This document shows positions 1-7,482 of a stretch of DNA of 7,755 nt, piece by piece. Below the pieces are notes generated by a model. It was not told where the DNA came from. It did no database searches and saw only the letters and a list, made by a program, of their open reading frames with translations. The stretch covers positions 1 through 7,755 of the forward strand of contig JAQUCQ010000152.1 of NCBI GenBank assembly GCA_028686145.1, read 5' to 3'. Every line of letters begins with the position of its first letter. Positions within the stretch are counted from its first letter, which is position 1. Origin of the DNA: Desulfuromonadaceae bacterium (GTDB lineage Bacteria > Desulfobacterota > Desulfuromonadia > Geobacterales > Pseudopelobacteraceae). A program made the translations under genes and the position numbers.

Positions 1-539
<539 letters not shown>

Positions 540-591
540 CGCTATTGTAGTGGAGTATTCCTAAAATAAATTACTTAGCCCTATAAGATAA

Positions 592-631
592 AAAGCAGGC
601 ACCTGCAAAATACTTTGCTAGTGCCTGCTTT
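592..631. terminator. Bidirectional intrinsic terminator between sucD and the hybrid kinase
   Basis: Perfect 11-bp arms AAAGCAGGCAC (592-602) and GTGCCTGCTTT (621-631). Inside them, after a 2x2 mismatch, is a further 5-bp stem GCAAA/TTTGC (605-609, 614-618) closing a 4-base loop. The right side continues TTTAAATTGTT, and the reverse strand continues TTTTATC. It lies between the convergent stops of sucD (539) and the kinase (648), where a shared terminator is expected. Confidence 0.85.
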
Positions 632-647
632 AAATTGTTGAATATTT

Positions 648-3527
648 TCAACATGCTTGAGCCGACGATACACCTTCCGTTACTCTCTGAATCACATCTC
701 GTAACTGAATAAAATTATACGGCTTATTTATTAAACTAGCTATCTCCCCTCCTGGAAGGTGTGATATTATATCGACTTCACCAAAACCGCTGGAGATAAT
801 CACCGGCAGTTCAGGCTTGAGTTTTTTTAGCTCACTGATCAGCGCATAACCATCCATAATCGGCATGCCTATGTCCGTTACAACCAGTGTGATGTTATTT
901 TTATTCTGCTGATAAAGCTCCAAACCTTCTTTGCCGTTGTATGCCTTAATTACCGTAAAACCCAGGTCCTTAAGCATTATTTCAGCAACACATATGACCT
1001 GTTCCTCGTCCTCTACCAGCAAAATAGTACCGCTTCCCTTCCAAGAAGTCGGCGGTCTCGTCTCCTGTTGAGGTTGTCCCGCTGCTAAGCCAGTTGTCTG
1101 AATTGGTAAGTAAACTTTGAAAGTTGTACCTTCGGCCAGTTGGCTGAATAATTGTAACGCCCCGTTATGAGATTTGATAATACCGAGTACAGCTGACATC
1201 CCCAACCCACGTCCAGTGAACTTGGTAGTATAGAACGGTTCAAAGATTCTCTGGCGGGTTTCGCCATTCATGCCACACCCGTTATCTGTTATTTCCAGAC
1301 AGATATAATAGCCGGCAGGTATGATGGCGCCAAGATGGTCTTTTTCCTGTTGATCTACCCTGACTGTCCTTTTGGAGAGGGACACCCTGACCTCACCCTG
1401 TAATTCACCAACTGCTTCTGCTGCGTTGATAATCAAATTCATTACAACTTGTCGTATCTGACTGGCATCGGCTTTGATGGGCGAAATATCTGGTGCAAAA
1501 TCACAGCTGATCTTTACGTTCTGCCCAATAGTGGATTTAGACATGTTGACCATTTCAGACACCAGATCTTCAAGGTGTATCAGCGATTTTGTGATATTGG
1601 CCTTCCCGGCATACGCCAACATCTGCTGGCAAAGTGCGGCGGCACGTTCAGCGGCAGCTTCTATCTGAGGAATGTTATCTACGGCTGTTATTGGTCTGAG
1701 TTTTGCCAGAGAACAGTGGCCAATGATAACAGCTAACAGGTTATTAAAATCATGGGCGATGCCTCCGGCCAATACACCGAGACTTTCCATTTTCTGGGCT
1801 TGCTGAAATTGCTGTTCCAGAACCACTCTTTCTTCTTTAAGCCTCTTTTGCTCGGTGATATCACGGGTTATTCCCAAAAGTGCAACAATTTCTCCTCGCT
1901 CATCACGAAACGAAACTGCATGGGTTTCAAGCCAGACATGCCGTCCTTTGAGTCCGATTGTTTCAAATTCAAGTATTCCAGAGACTCCCTGAAAGACTTG
2001 TTTCGTAAGTGCGATGAAGTCATCCCTGTATGTGTCGGTGATCAATGGGAAGACACACTGTCCCTTTACCTCCTCAAAGGAGTCGGCATCTATCATCTCC
2101 AGTCCTGCAGGGTTCATCATAAGCAGGTTACCGTCGATGTCGAGCATTTTGATGCACTCCGGTTCCGAGTCGATGATTGTTTTCAAGAACCGTTCACTGT
2201 TTGCTAAAGCTTGTTCTCTAAGGAGAAGTTCTGCCTCTATCTGTTTACGTTCAGTGATATCCTGTATCGTTCCCATTAAAGACAGCGTATTGCCATTTTT
2301 ATCGAACTCGGCTGATCCTAGGCCATTTACCCATCTTGTTTCGCCATCATTTTTTCGAATTATTCGGTATTCCATTGAAAAAGAATTATGATTAGATATG
2401 ACCTCTTCCATCAGATATCTATCCATCATGTACCTGTCATCAGGATGCACAATATCAAGCCATCCTTGTATGCTACGGACGTAATCTTCATCAATACCGA
2501 AAATAGCATCCAGTACTTCAGATGATTTCCACCTGCCTGCAATGAAATCGGCATGATATGAGCCTATAGAGGCTGAACGCTGTGACTCTTTGAAGAAATA
2601 TTCACTCCATTTAAGGGCTTCTTCAGCCACTCTGCGCTCGGTGATGTCTCGTGAAATAGCCAGCAAATTTTCAATTGTATTGTCGGCACCTATCATAGGA
2701 CTAACGACAACTTCCCACCATTTAGGTGTACCCTTTAACGTTTCACAATACCCATAAAAGGTACTTACTTCTCCACTTGCTGCTTTTGCAACAGCCCTCT
2801 GAGCGCTCTCTTTATCATCTTTCCAAAATTCCATACAGGACAAGCCAAGAAATGGATTAACGCCATCAATTTCAAGCGCTTTCTGCCCACCTTCACTCAT
2901 TGACAACAGCCGCCCTTCAAGATCTAAAACCTTGATACAGTCGTTACTGCTAGCTATTACACGTCGAATAAGTTCCTCATTCCTCTTTAGTGCCGCCTCG
3001 GTCTCACATTGTCTTCTATATTGTAATCCCTGTTCCGCCAGCATTTGCGTTAGACTATGGATAAATGCCAGATTATTAAGTAGCTCCTCTTCAGTAAAAA
3101 ACGGAACTGTCCGCATTGCTGCCAGATACTTACTCTCATCAAATCCATACTGGTGAGCCTGTTTGATGAAATACTCTTTGTCCGGAGATTCATTAAATAA
3201 TTGACCGGTAAATACGTTGCCGAGATGTTCACCCTCTACTATTATCGGCATTATCGCATCCACGAGCCCCATTGGGCAGCGGTAGATGACATGAGGCATT
3301 TTCTTGTCAAGTTCGGCTCCAATACTTTTATCGCTCTCAAGACACTTTTTTCTCGATTCAGCGTTGACACGGTGGAATTTTACGCAGATATCCTGCCAAG
3401 CAGTGGCAATAAGAATATTTCCCTCTCTGTCAAGAATGGCAGTGGGCATATTGTTGATTTTGCCCATACTATCCAGCAACTCACTCAGTCTGGGAATATC
3501 TAGAATATCTTTAAGCGTGTGGCCCAT
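648..3527 (-). CDS. Hybrid sensor histidine kinase: PocR - PAS x3 - HisKA/HATPase - receiver
   Basis: A 959-residue hybrid sensor kinase without visible membrane segments or signal peptide, so probably cytoplasmic. Domains in order: PocR-type ligand-binding domain (about 5-168, with conserved-looking C62, C84 and the stretch CPMGLVDAIMPI); PAS 1 (about 182-300), PAS 2 of the PAS_3 type (about 308-430) and PAS 3 (about 442-562), each ending in a DITER/DITEQ motif; a helical linker; HisKA with H-box AHDFNN and phospho-acceptor H592; HATPase with N-box around N697/N701, DNGCGM (D748) and GRGLGM (772-777); and a receiver (about 832-945) with acidic pair D840/E841, phospho-acceptor D885 and K935. 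All catalytic residues are present. The ATG at 3527 is preceded by GAGGAG at 5-base spacing. No separate response regulator or target operon is next to it. The ligand is unknown; PocR domains are thought to bind small hydrocarbon-derived molecules. Output presumably goes from the receiver by phosphotransfer. Confidence 0.93.
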   Translation of the reverse strand: MGHTLKDILDIPRLSELLDSMGKINNMPTAILDREGNILIATAWQDICVKFHRVNAESRKKCLESDKSIGAELDKKMPHVIYRCPMGLVDAIMPIIVEGEHLGNVFTGQLFNESPDKEYFIKQAHQYGFDESKYLAAMRTVPFFTEEELLNNLAFIHSLTQMLAEQGLQYRRQCETEAALKRNEELIRRVIASSNDCIKVLDLEGRLLSMSEGGQKALEIDGVNPFLGLSCMEFWKDDKESAQRAVAKAASGEVSTFYGYCETLKGTPKWWEVVVSPMIGADNTIENLLAISRDITERRVAEEALKWSEYFFKESQRSASIGSYHADFIAGRWKSSEVLDAIFGIDEDYVRSIQGWLDIVHPDDRYMMDRYLMEEVISNHNSFSMEYRIIRKNDGETRWVNGLGSAEFDKNGNTLSLMGTIQDITERKQIEAELLLREQALANSERFLKTIIDSEPECIKMLDIDGNLLMMNPAGLEMIDADSFEEVKGQCVFPLITDTYRDDFIALTKQVFQGVSGILEFETIGLKGRHVWLETHAVSFRDERGEIVALLGITRDITEQKRLKEERVVLEQQFQQAQKMESLGVLAGGIAHDFNNLLAVIIGHCSLAKLRPITAVDNIPQIEAAAERAAALCQQMLAYAGKANITKSLIHLEDLVSEMVNMSKSTIGQNVKISCDFAPDISPIKADASQIRQVVMNLIINAAEAVGELQGEVRVSLSKRTVRVDQQEKDHLGAIIPAGYYICLEITDNGCGMNGETRQRIFEPFYTTKFTGRGLGMSAVLGIIKSHNGALQLFSQLAEGTTFKVYLPIQTTGLAAGQPQQETRPPTSWKGSGTILLVEDEEQVICVAEIMLKDLGFTVIKAYNGKEGLELYQQNKNNITLVVTDIGMPIMDGYALISELKKLKPELPVIISSGFGEVDIISHLPGGEIASLINKPYNFIQLRDVIQRVTEGVSSAQAC

Positions 3528-3681
3528 AGGGTCTCCTCACAAATAGCGAATGCTTTTATAGGATAATCGATACTGCAAAGAATGTGTGAATACTTATTAC
3601 AGCATTTATACATTTTATCAACCATTTGAAAACATTATGAACGTTACAAGAAATCGCAGTCATGCGATATGGATGATTTTC

Positions 3682-3816
3682 TCAAGAAAAGGATTTGATA
3701 TTATTTGACTCTATCGCTTCGGGCAATCCTTTGAGACCGTCCAACATGCGATTGAGATCGTCTTTCACTCCACAATTTATCAAAAAGTTACGGAGAAAAA
3801 AATAGGACTCAAACAA
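3682..3816 (-). pseudogene. Possible C-terminal remnant of an unidentified gene (44 codons)
   Basis: On the minus strand an open frame runs from just after a TAA (3817-3819) to a TGA at 3682-3684. Its second half reads like a real protein C-terminus: a charged, amphipathic helix-like stretch including VKDDLNRMLDGLKGLPEAIE. There is no good start with a ribosome-binding site. The only internal starts are TTG at the 5' end, a GTG at residue 17 and ATG at residue 24. Either it is the tail of a gene whose front was lost, for example when the neighbouring element integrated, or it is a chance open frame. I do not recognise the family. Evidence is composition only, so confidence is low. Confidence 0.25.
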
Positions 3817-3828
3817 TTAAGCAAAAAC

Positions 3829-3852
3829 AAAGGCGACCTTGCGGCCGCCTTT
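3829..3852 (-). terminator. Probable intrinsic terminator reading on the minus strand
   Basis: Arms AAAGGCG (3829-3835) and CGCCTTT (3846-3852) extend, after one A/C mismatch, by CC/GG around a TTGC loop. Read on the minus strand the hairpin is followed by GTTTTTGC, a U-rich tail, while on the plus strand the tail is only TTTAG. It would therefore stop transcription coming leftwards from inside the integrase gene or shield the region between. No minus-strand gene ends directly upstream of it, which is odd. Confidence 0.5.
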
Positions 3853-3937
3853 AGAAGCACCTAACTGTATGAAAATATTAAACAACCTCTCCAAGTAGCT
3901 ATTATGCTAACTATTTTGCTAATGTGGAGGGGTAAAA

Positions 3938-5683
3938 ATGGATTGTGTAACCAAGCGCGGCAAAATATACTGTGCAATTATATCGGTTCCTGTTGACCTA
4001 CAACAGTCGGTTGGGAGAAAGCAGATCTGGCGGTCTCTAAAGACCAAAAACTATTCGGTAGCAAGATCACAAGCACGGAAACTGCTGCTGGCAGCCGATC
4101 AACTTTTTGTACAGTTAAGGAGTAAGATGGATAGCAGGCTGACAGACGCAATTGCCGCTGATTTTGGGCTCGATCTTTTGCAATTACATGACGAAATTCG
4201 CCTCGGAACAGTAGTTGCCCCTCCTCATTGCGACCAAGACAAAGCCTCTGATTTTGCGGAAATCAAAAAGATCTACGCAGAAGCATCGAAAACCGCAGCC
4301 GGTCGCTCCGTGCTTGAAGCAAATGCCAAATTGATGGCTGATCAGATTCAAGAACATATTTTTGCTGGCAAAGCTGACGACTTGTCATTTGTCACTGGTG
4401 CCTACGAAATATTCATGGAAAAGCAAGGCATGCCCCTTCCACCCTTTAACTCCAGCGACGAAAAAGAGCTGATGGCTGCCTTGGCTCAAACCGCAAAACT
4501 CGCCTACAAAATTGAACAGGAACGGGTGCAAGGAATCCGTGAAGAATCAGATCTGCAGCACCGCTTGATTTCAAAGTGGAAAGCCGATCTTCCACCCAAA
4601 AAAGATATCGGCATACCTGTTTCCGAGTTACTGAATCAATATCTTGTTATCTGGACAAAGGAATACCGTAAAAAGCCCAACGCGAACGAATACCGCATCA
4701 AGCGAAAATCAAGAGAAATTGACATTATCAAAGAATCAATTCTTGAATTTTTCGGGAAAGATATTGGCGTAAAAGAAATAGATGATGACAAGGCTTGCGA
4801 ATGGCGAGACTTTCATTTGGCCGACAATCAGCTGAGCAACTCCAGCATGAACAAATACCTGGATCATGTGGCGGGCGCATTCAGGTGGGGTGCTGACAAA
4901 AAGCGAAAATACGTGGAGTTCAACCCTTTTGATAAGACTCAGCTTCCCGAAGGAGTCAAACGTGAAAAAACCCGTGAATTTTCACCCGATGAATTGCAGC
5001 AATACATCACCATGCTGGCTGACACATACCTGCCAAGATCTTCTGAAAACACGTGGATTCCTTTGATCATTCTCTACAACGGCATGCGTAACAATGAAAT
5101 CGCCCAATTATACGTCGATGACATCCAGGAACGGGATGGAATTCCGTATTTCAGGATTTGTGTTGATGATGCAAGGAATCAGCGCATCAAAGTAGGAGCG
5201 TCAAAAAGAGACTTGCCTGTCCATTCGAAACTGATTGAACTTGGCTTCATGGAATACGTGCAAAAAATGAAAGCTTCGGGACAGGAACAGTTGTTTCCGA
5301 ATTGCATCTATAGCGAACGAACAGGTCGCTACTATGATGACAACCTGAGTTCTCGTCTAAACGTCCTTGTCGATTGCGTATCACCCGATAAAAAGTTGCG
5401 GGTGTACTCACTGCGAGCAAACTTCAAAACAGCAATAGAGAACAAATTTGCCGATGCCGCCATTGATGCAATGGAAGGGAAAGCAAGCAGCCTGGACATT
5501 GCCGGACTGGAAAAATTCGTCGATCGAGCTTTTAATGACGTCATGGGCCATTCAGCCAAAGGGGGAACTGGAGACACAACATATCGCAAGGTTCAACTCC
5601 GCCTCATGCAACGAATTGTTGAACAGGCCGAATACCCCATCGATATCTCCAAACTGAAGAGCGTTCTTCACTCACTGGTCTGA
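3938..5683 (+). CDS. Long tyrosine recombinase (phage-type integrase)
   Basis: A 581-residue site-specific tyrosine recombinase, which would cut and rejoin DNA through a 3'-phosphotyrosine to integrate or excise a mobile element. The N-terminus (about 5-65, RGKIYCAIISVP and WRSLKTKNYSVARSQARKLL) looks like the DUF6538-type arm-DNA-binding domain. A long helical middle follows, then a SAM-like core-binding domain (about 225-340) and the catalytic domain (about 345-570). Catalytic residues: R384 and E387 in GMRNNEIAQL, K423 in SKRDLPVH, R493, H538 in VMGHS, and the nucleophile Y549 in TTYRK. The first position of the HxxR box is Tyr (Y490-S-L-R493), not His. R493 and H538 are about 45 residues apart, roughly twice the usual distance, implying an insertion. 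The ATG follows GGAGGGG at 5-base spacing. The stop TGA overlaps the first repeat of the 5677-5768 cluster. Length suits DUF6538-type integrases, which exceed the 300-400 residues of simple integrases. Class is sure; the element it serves is unknown. Confidence 0.93.
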   Translation: MDCVTKRGKIYCAIISVPVDLQQSVGRKQIWRSLKTKNYSVARSQARKLLLAADQLFVQLRSKMDSRLTDAIAADFGLDLLQLHDEIRLGTVVAPPHCDQDKASDFAEIKKIYAEASKTAAGRSVLEANAKLMADQIQEHIFAGKADDLSFVTGAYEIFMEKQGMPLPPFNSSDEKELMAALAQTAKLAYKIEQERVQGIREESDLQHRLISKWKADLPPKKDIGIPVSELLNQYLVIWTKEYRKKPNANEYRIKRKSREIDIIKESILEFFGKDIGVKEIDDDKACEWRDFHLADNQLSNSSMNKYLDHVAGAFRWGADKKRKYVEFNPFDKTQLPEGVKREKTREFSPDELQQYITMLADTYLPRSSENTWIPLIILYNGMRNNEIAQLYVDDIQERDGIPYFRICVDDARNQRIKVGASKRDLPVHSKLIELGFMEYVQKMKASGQEQLFPNCIYSERTGRYYDDNLSSRLNVLVDCVSPDKKLRVYSLRANFKTAIENKFADAAIDAMEGKASSLDIAGLEKFVDRAFNDVMGHSAKGGTGDTTYRKVQLRLMQRIVEQAEYPIDISKLKSVLHSLV

Positions 5684-5717
5684 TACGATAGAGAATGTAA
5701 TCATATCGTATCAGACC
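5677..5717. repeat. Perfect 14-bp inverted repeat overlapping the integrase stop codon
   Basis: GGTCTGATACGATA (5677-5690) and its exact reverse complement TATCGTATCAGACC (5704-5717) are separated by 13 bases. The TGA stop of the integrase (5681-5683) lies in the left arm. There is no T-run after the right arm, so a terminator is unlikely. The arms share the TGATACGATA word found again downstream. An integrase-binding or att-related site is the simplest reading, but this is inference from position and symmetry. Confidence 0.75.
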
Positions 5718-5768
5718 GTATCATATCGTATCGTATCGCCGTTATGATACGATATTCGTTTCGTATCA
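5681..5768. repeat. Cluster of TGATACGATA-type repeats; candidate integrase binding/core site
   Basis: Copies of TGATACGATA or its complement lie at 5681-5690 (forward), 5704-5713 (reverse), 5724-5732 and 5729-5737 (overlapping reverse copies, 5-base period CGTAT), 5745-5754 (forward) and a shorter TCGTATCA at 5761-5768. The pair TATCGTATC (5729-5737) and GATACGATA (5746-5754) forms a perfect inverted repeat with 9-bp arms and an 8-bp spacer, the spacing typical of tyrosine recombinase core sites such as loxP or dif-like sites. Position directly after an integrase gene supports an att or recombinase-binding role. An operator array or a simple repeat expansion remains possible. Confidence 0.6.
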
Positions 5769-5787
5769 AAACAGCTGAGACACAAAA

Positions 5788-5825
5788 AAAGGCCCATTGG
5801 GGGGATGTCCCCCCAATGGGCCTTT
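5788..5825. terminator. Strong intrinsic terminator between the two convergent integrases
   Basis: Perfect 17-bp arms, AAAGGCCCATTGGGGGG (5788-5804) and its complement (5809-5825), around a 4-base ATGT loop. On the minus strand the hairpin is followed by a long T run (complement of A 5784-5790 plus the arm end), ideal for ending the second integrase transcript. On the plus strand the tail is a short TTT, which would still end the first integrase transcript. The stem is unusually long and perfect. Confidence 0.85.
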
Positions 5826-5953
5826 CATGCAAAAATCTCCGGGAATCTATCGTGCAACCTCTCTGGTCCAACGGCACGACGCGCTTCCGGCGACTCGATA
5901 TGGATGTGTGACGACCGCTTAAGCCGCAAGGTTTCCCTACCCCTTGGCTGATC

Positions 5954-6796
5954 TTATTTGGGGATATAACAGAAAGGTGACCTATCTTCGCCATGACCAA
6001 GCCAAGCCATTATTTCACCCGTGCTGTATCCTGCTGTGTGCATTTCCTGAGCAGTGGCGTGGCGTGCTGCATGCATGTGCGAAGCAGTACTCTTGCTCCC
6101 GCCCAATTCTCGCCATAGTGTCCGTTGGGCATTGTAGGCCTTCTCCAAATTCAGCTCCGGAGGAATGATGCGTCCTGTGACACTGCCGAGTGCCTGCGAC
6201 ACCTGGGCAACCAACTGCACCGCCCGCAATTGTTTATCATTACTGATGCGCAGGTCTCTCACCCGACCGCCTTTCGCCCCCTCGATACGCAGCGCTACGC
6301 CATGTGCCGTTTCTACCAGTTTGCTCGACATCAGAGACTCCTTAGCCCGCAATCCAAAGGCATCACGCAGCTCCGCTGCGGCGTGGCACATCATAGCCAC
6401 GCGGTCTCCTGAGTTTGCGCGTTCGACAAGTGCCTGGCGGATGCGGTTAATTTCAACCTGGTTGGCAATAACCGGTTTTTGCCGGCTGCCACGGGCAACG
6501 CCATAGTTTTTGTTATCCCTGTCGACGATGTTGGCTTTCCCAATCACCTTGGCCAGATCCCTCACCGCTGTCATCCGGTTGCATATGGTGCCGTTATTAA
6601 GCTGTTTCTCTTTCATGTCCTGTACATATGCCTGCACATGATTCGGCTTCAGATTCCTGATGTCCTCCAGGGCAAACCGTTTACTCACAAAGTTTGCAAA
6701 ACCCTTGATGTGCTGCAGATGTCCATTTCTGGTGCTTTTGCCGAAGTCCCAATTTTTCCCGATCCGTTCCAATGCCTGTACTGATAATGGTTTCAT
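5954..6796 (-). CDS. Short tyrosine recombinase (PF12834/PF12835-like integrase)
   Basis: A 280-residue tyrosine recombinase resembling the integrase-domain proteins with an N-terminal SAM-like domain (about 5-95) and a compact catalytic domain (about 110-280), as found in conjugative elements and prophages of Proteobacteria. The full catalytic set is visible: R150 and E153 in FGLRAKES, K175 in GAKGG, H242-A-A-R245, H268 in WLGHG, and Y277 in CYIPK, only three residues before the end. The C-terminus is therefore very short but includes the nucleophile, so the gene seems intact. The ATG at 6796 is preceded on the minus strand by AAAGGGGA about 6 bases upstream. A 5-bp inverted repeat GGGCG/CGCCC (6817-6834) lies in its leader. 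Transcription would end at the 5788-5825 hairpin. It is unrelated in domain make-up to the 581-residue integrase it faces. Substrate sites are unknown; the hairpin-rich region upstream is a candidate. Confidence 0.88.
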   Translation of the reverse strand: MKPLSVQALERIGKNWDFGKSTRNGHLQHIKGFANFVSKRFALEDIRNLKPNHVQAYVQDMKEKQLNNGTICNRMTAVRDLAKVIGKANIVDRDNKNYGVARGSRQKPVIANQVEINRIRQALVERANSGDRVAMMCHAAAELRDAFGLRAKESLMSSKLVETAHGVALRIEGAKGGRVRDLRISNDKQLRAVQLVAQVSQALGSVTGRIIPPELNLEKAYNAQRTLWRELGGSKSTASHMHAARHATAQEMHTAGYSTGEIMAWLGHGEDRSPFCYIPK

Positions 6797-6889
6797 ATTT
6801 TTCCCCTTTCTTTTGTGGGCGTTTGCGATCGCCCTAAATTAGTTGAGTGTAGGCACCTCGCCATTGTAAAAACGGCGCACCTTACTGTC

Positions 6890-6910
6890 TGACATGCACG
6901 TAGCATGTCA
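6890..6910. repeat. Perfect 8-bp hairpin with ACGTA loop
   Basis: TGACATGC (6890-6897) and GCATGTCA (6903-6910) around ACGTA. A second, smaller hairpin with the same five-base loop follows at 6936-6950 (CTTGG/CCAAG), then GTCGC/GCGAC at 6955-6968. No T-run follows. Confidence 0.7.
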
Positions 6911-7096
6911 CAGGTCGGTACTATGCTGGCTGCGGCTTGGACGTACCAAGAAGCGTCGCGTTGGCGACAAGCGTAGCGGTAAGAGCGGAAATGACTGATC
7001 GTAATCCGCGCAAATGGGGAAACTTTTGAATCCGGAGGAATGGTTCAGAGTGATTCTGGGATGGTTTTGCAAATTGCATCACGGGTCGGACATTTG

Positions 7097-7126
7097 CAGA
7101 ATCGGCGCTATATCGCGCCGATTCTG
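7097..7126. repeat. Perfect 12-bp hairpin
   Basis: CAGAATCGGCGC (7097-7108) and GCGCCGATTCTG (7115-7126) around the 6-base loop TATATC. No T-run follows on either strand. GATTCTGG also occurs at 7052-7059, so the left arm has an alternative partner. Confidence 0.8.
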
Positions 7127-7134
7127 GATTGACA

Positions 7135-7189
7135 GGCGCGTCACTTGCAGTGAAATCTCGCGACGCTCAATTTTCGCAAGTGACGCGCC
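7135..7189. repeat. Perfect 14-bp inverted repeat with 27-base spacer
   Basis: GGCGCGTCACTTGC (7135-7148) and GCAAGTGACGCGCC (7176-7189), separated by 27 bases. The left arm also contains part of a smaller nested hairpin, TCACT/AGTGA (7141-7145, 7149-7153), and GCGTC (7138-7142) could pair with GACGC at 7162-7166. It begins only 8 bases after the 12-bp hairpin. Confidence 0.8.
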
Positions 7190-7207
7190 AAACACAAAAA
7201 ACATCAT

Positions 7208-7245
7208 GTGGCCCTGTTGGTCACTATATGACCAACAACAGCCAC
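7208..7245. repeat. Two-part hairpin, 5 bp plus 9 bp
   Basis: Inner arms TGTTGGTCA (7215-7223) and TGACCAACA (7229-7237) around CTATA; outer arms GTGGC (7208-7212) and GCCAC (7241-7245), with a small internal loop between the two stems. Confidence 0.75.
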
Positions 7246-7482
7246 CTATAGCTAGCGGTGTATTACCGCAGAAAGTGGTGCTCCTGATGGAGCCGGGGAC
7301 AGCTCTGCCACCTCATCAAATACTCCACCGGTCGCTGGCCGATGGTCTTTTACTGGTGCGGTAGTGCTGTCGGAAAGAATAATGGGGTGCGAAGTTGATG
7401 GCGGCACCTGGCCCGCGTTGTATGCCAGTAAAAATAATCAGCGGGCTTCTGCATAACGTCAGCAAACTGAGACACGTGCAGT

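Larger units (their letters stand above)
3528..3937. other. AT-rich intergenic region between the kinase and the first integrase
   Basis: About 410 bases between divergently transcribed genes. Nearest the kinase is its ribosome-binding site and presumably its promoter; TATAAA is readable on the minus strand, but I see no convincing -35. A small perfect inverted repeat ATCGCA/TGCGAT sits at 3653-3668. The middle holds a possible gene remnant (3682-3816) and a hairpin (3829-3852). The right end holds the leader of the integrase, with a weak promoter candidate (TATTAT at 3900-3905, poor -35 ATTAAA at 3877-3882) and two GCTAA copies at 3906-3910 and 3918-3922. No tRNA is visible. Confidence 0.6.

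Noticed and set aside
1752..2207. 151-codon plus-strand open frame inside the kinase gene
   Set aside because: Antisense shadow of the PAS region; the minus-strand frame is plainly coding with conserved domains.
5681..5768. CRISPR array
   Set aside because: The repeats are only 8-10 bp, occur in both orientations and overlap; there are no regular spacers and no cas genes.
5684..5953. tRNA or tmRNA gene as integration target beside the integrases
   Set aside because: No T-loop GGTTCRANTC-type motif or cloverleaf could be found here or upstream of 3938.
5701..6000. 99-codon minus-strand open frame overlapping the end of the short integrase
   Set aside because: It crosses the strong terminator at 5788-5825 and the repeat cluster; the other frame carries the clear catalytic motifs up to Y277.
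7135..7189. Integron attC site
   Set aside because: The arms do not carry the RYYYAAC/GTTRRRY core boxes at the ends, and there is no integron integrase; the recombinases here are of other families.
7014..7364. 116-codon plus-strand open frame
   Set aside because: It runs through three strong inverted repeats, has no ribosome-binding site, and its translation shows no recognisable domain.
5775..7475. Shared word CTGAGACAC at 5775-5783 and 7467-7475 as direct att repeats
   Set aside because: Nine bases is within chance for this length, and the flanks do not match.
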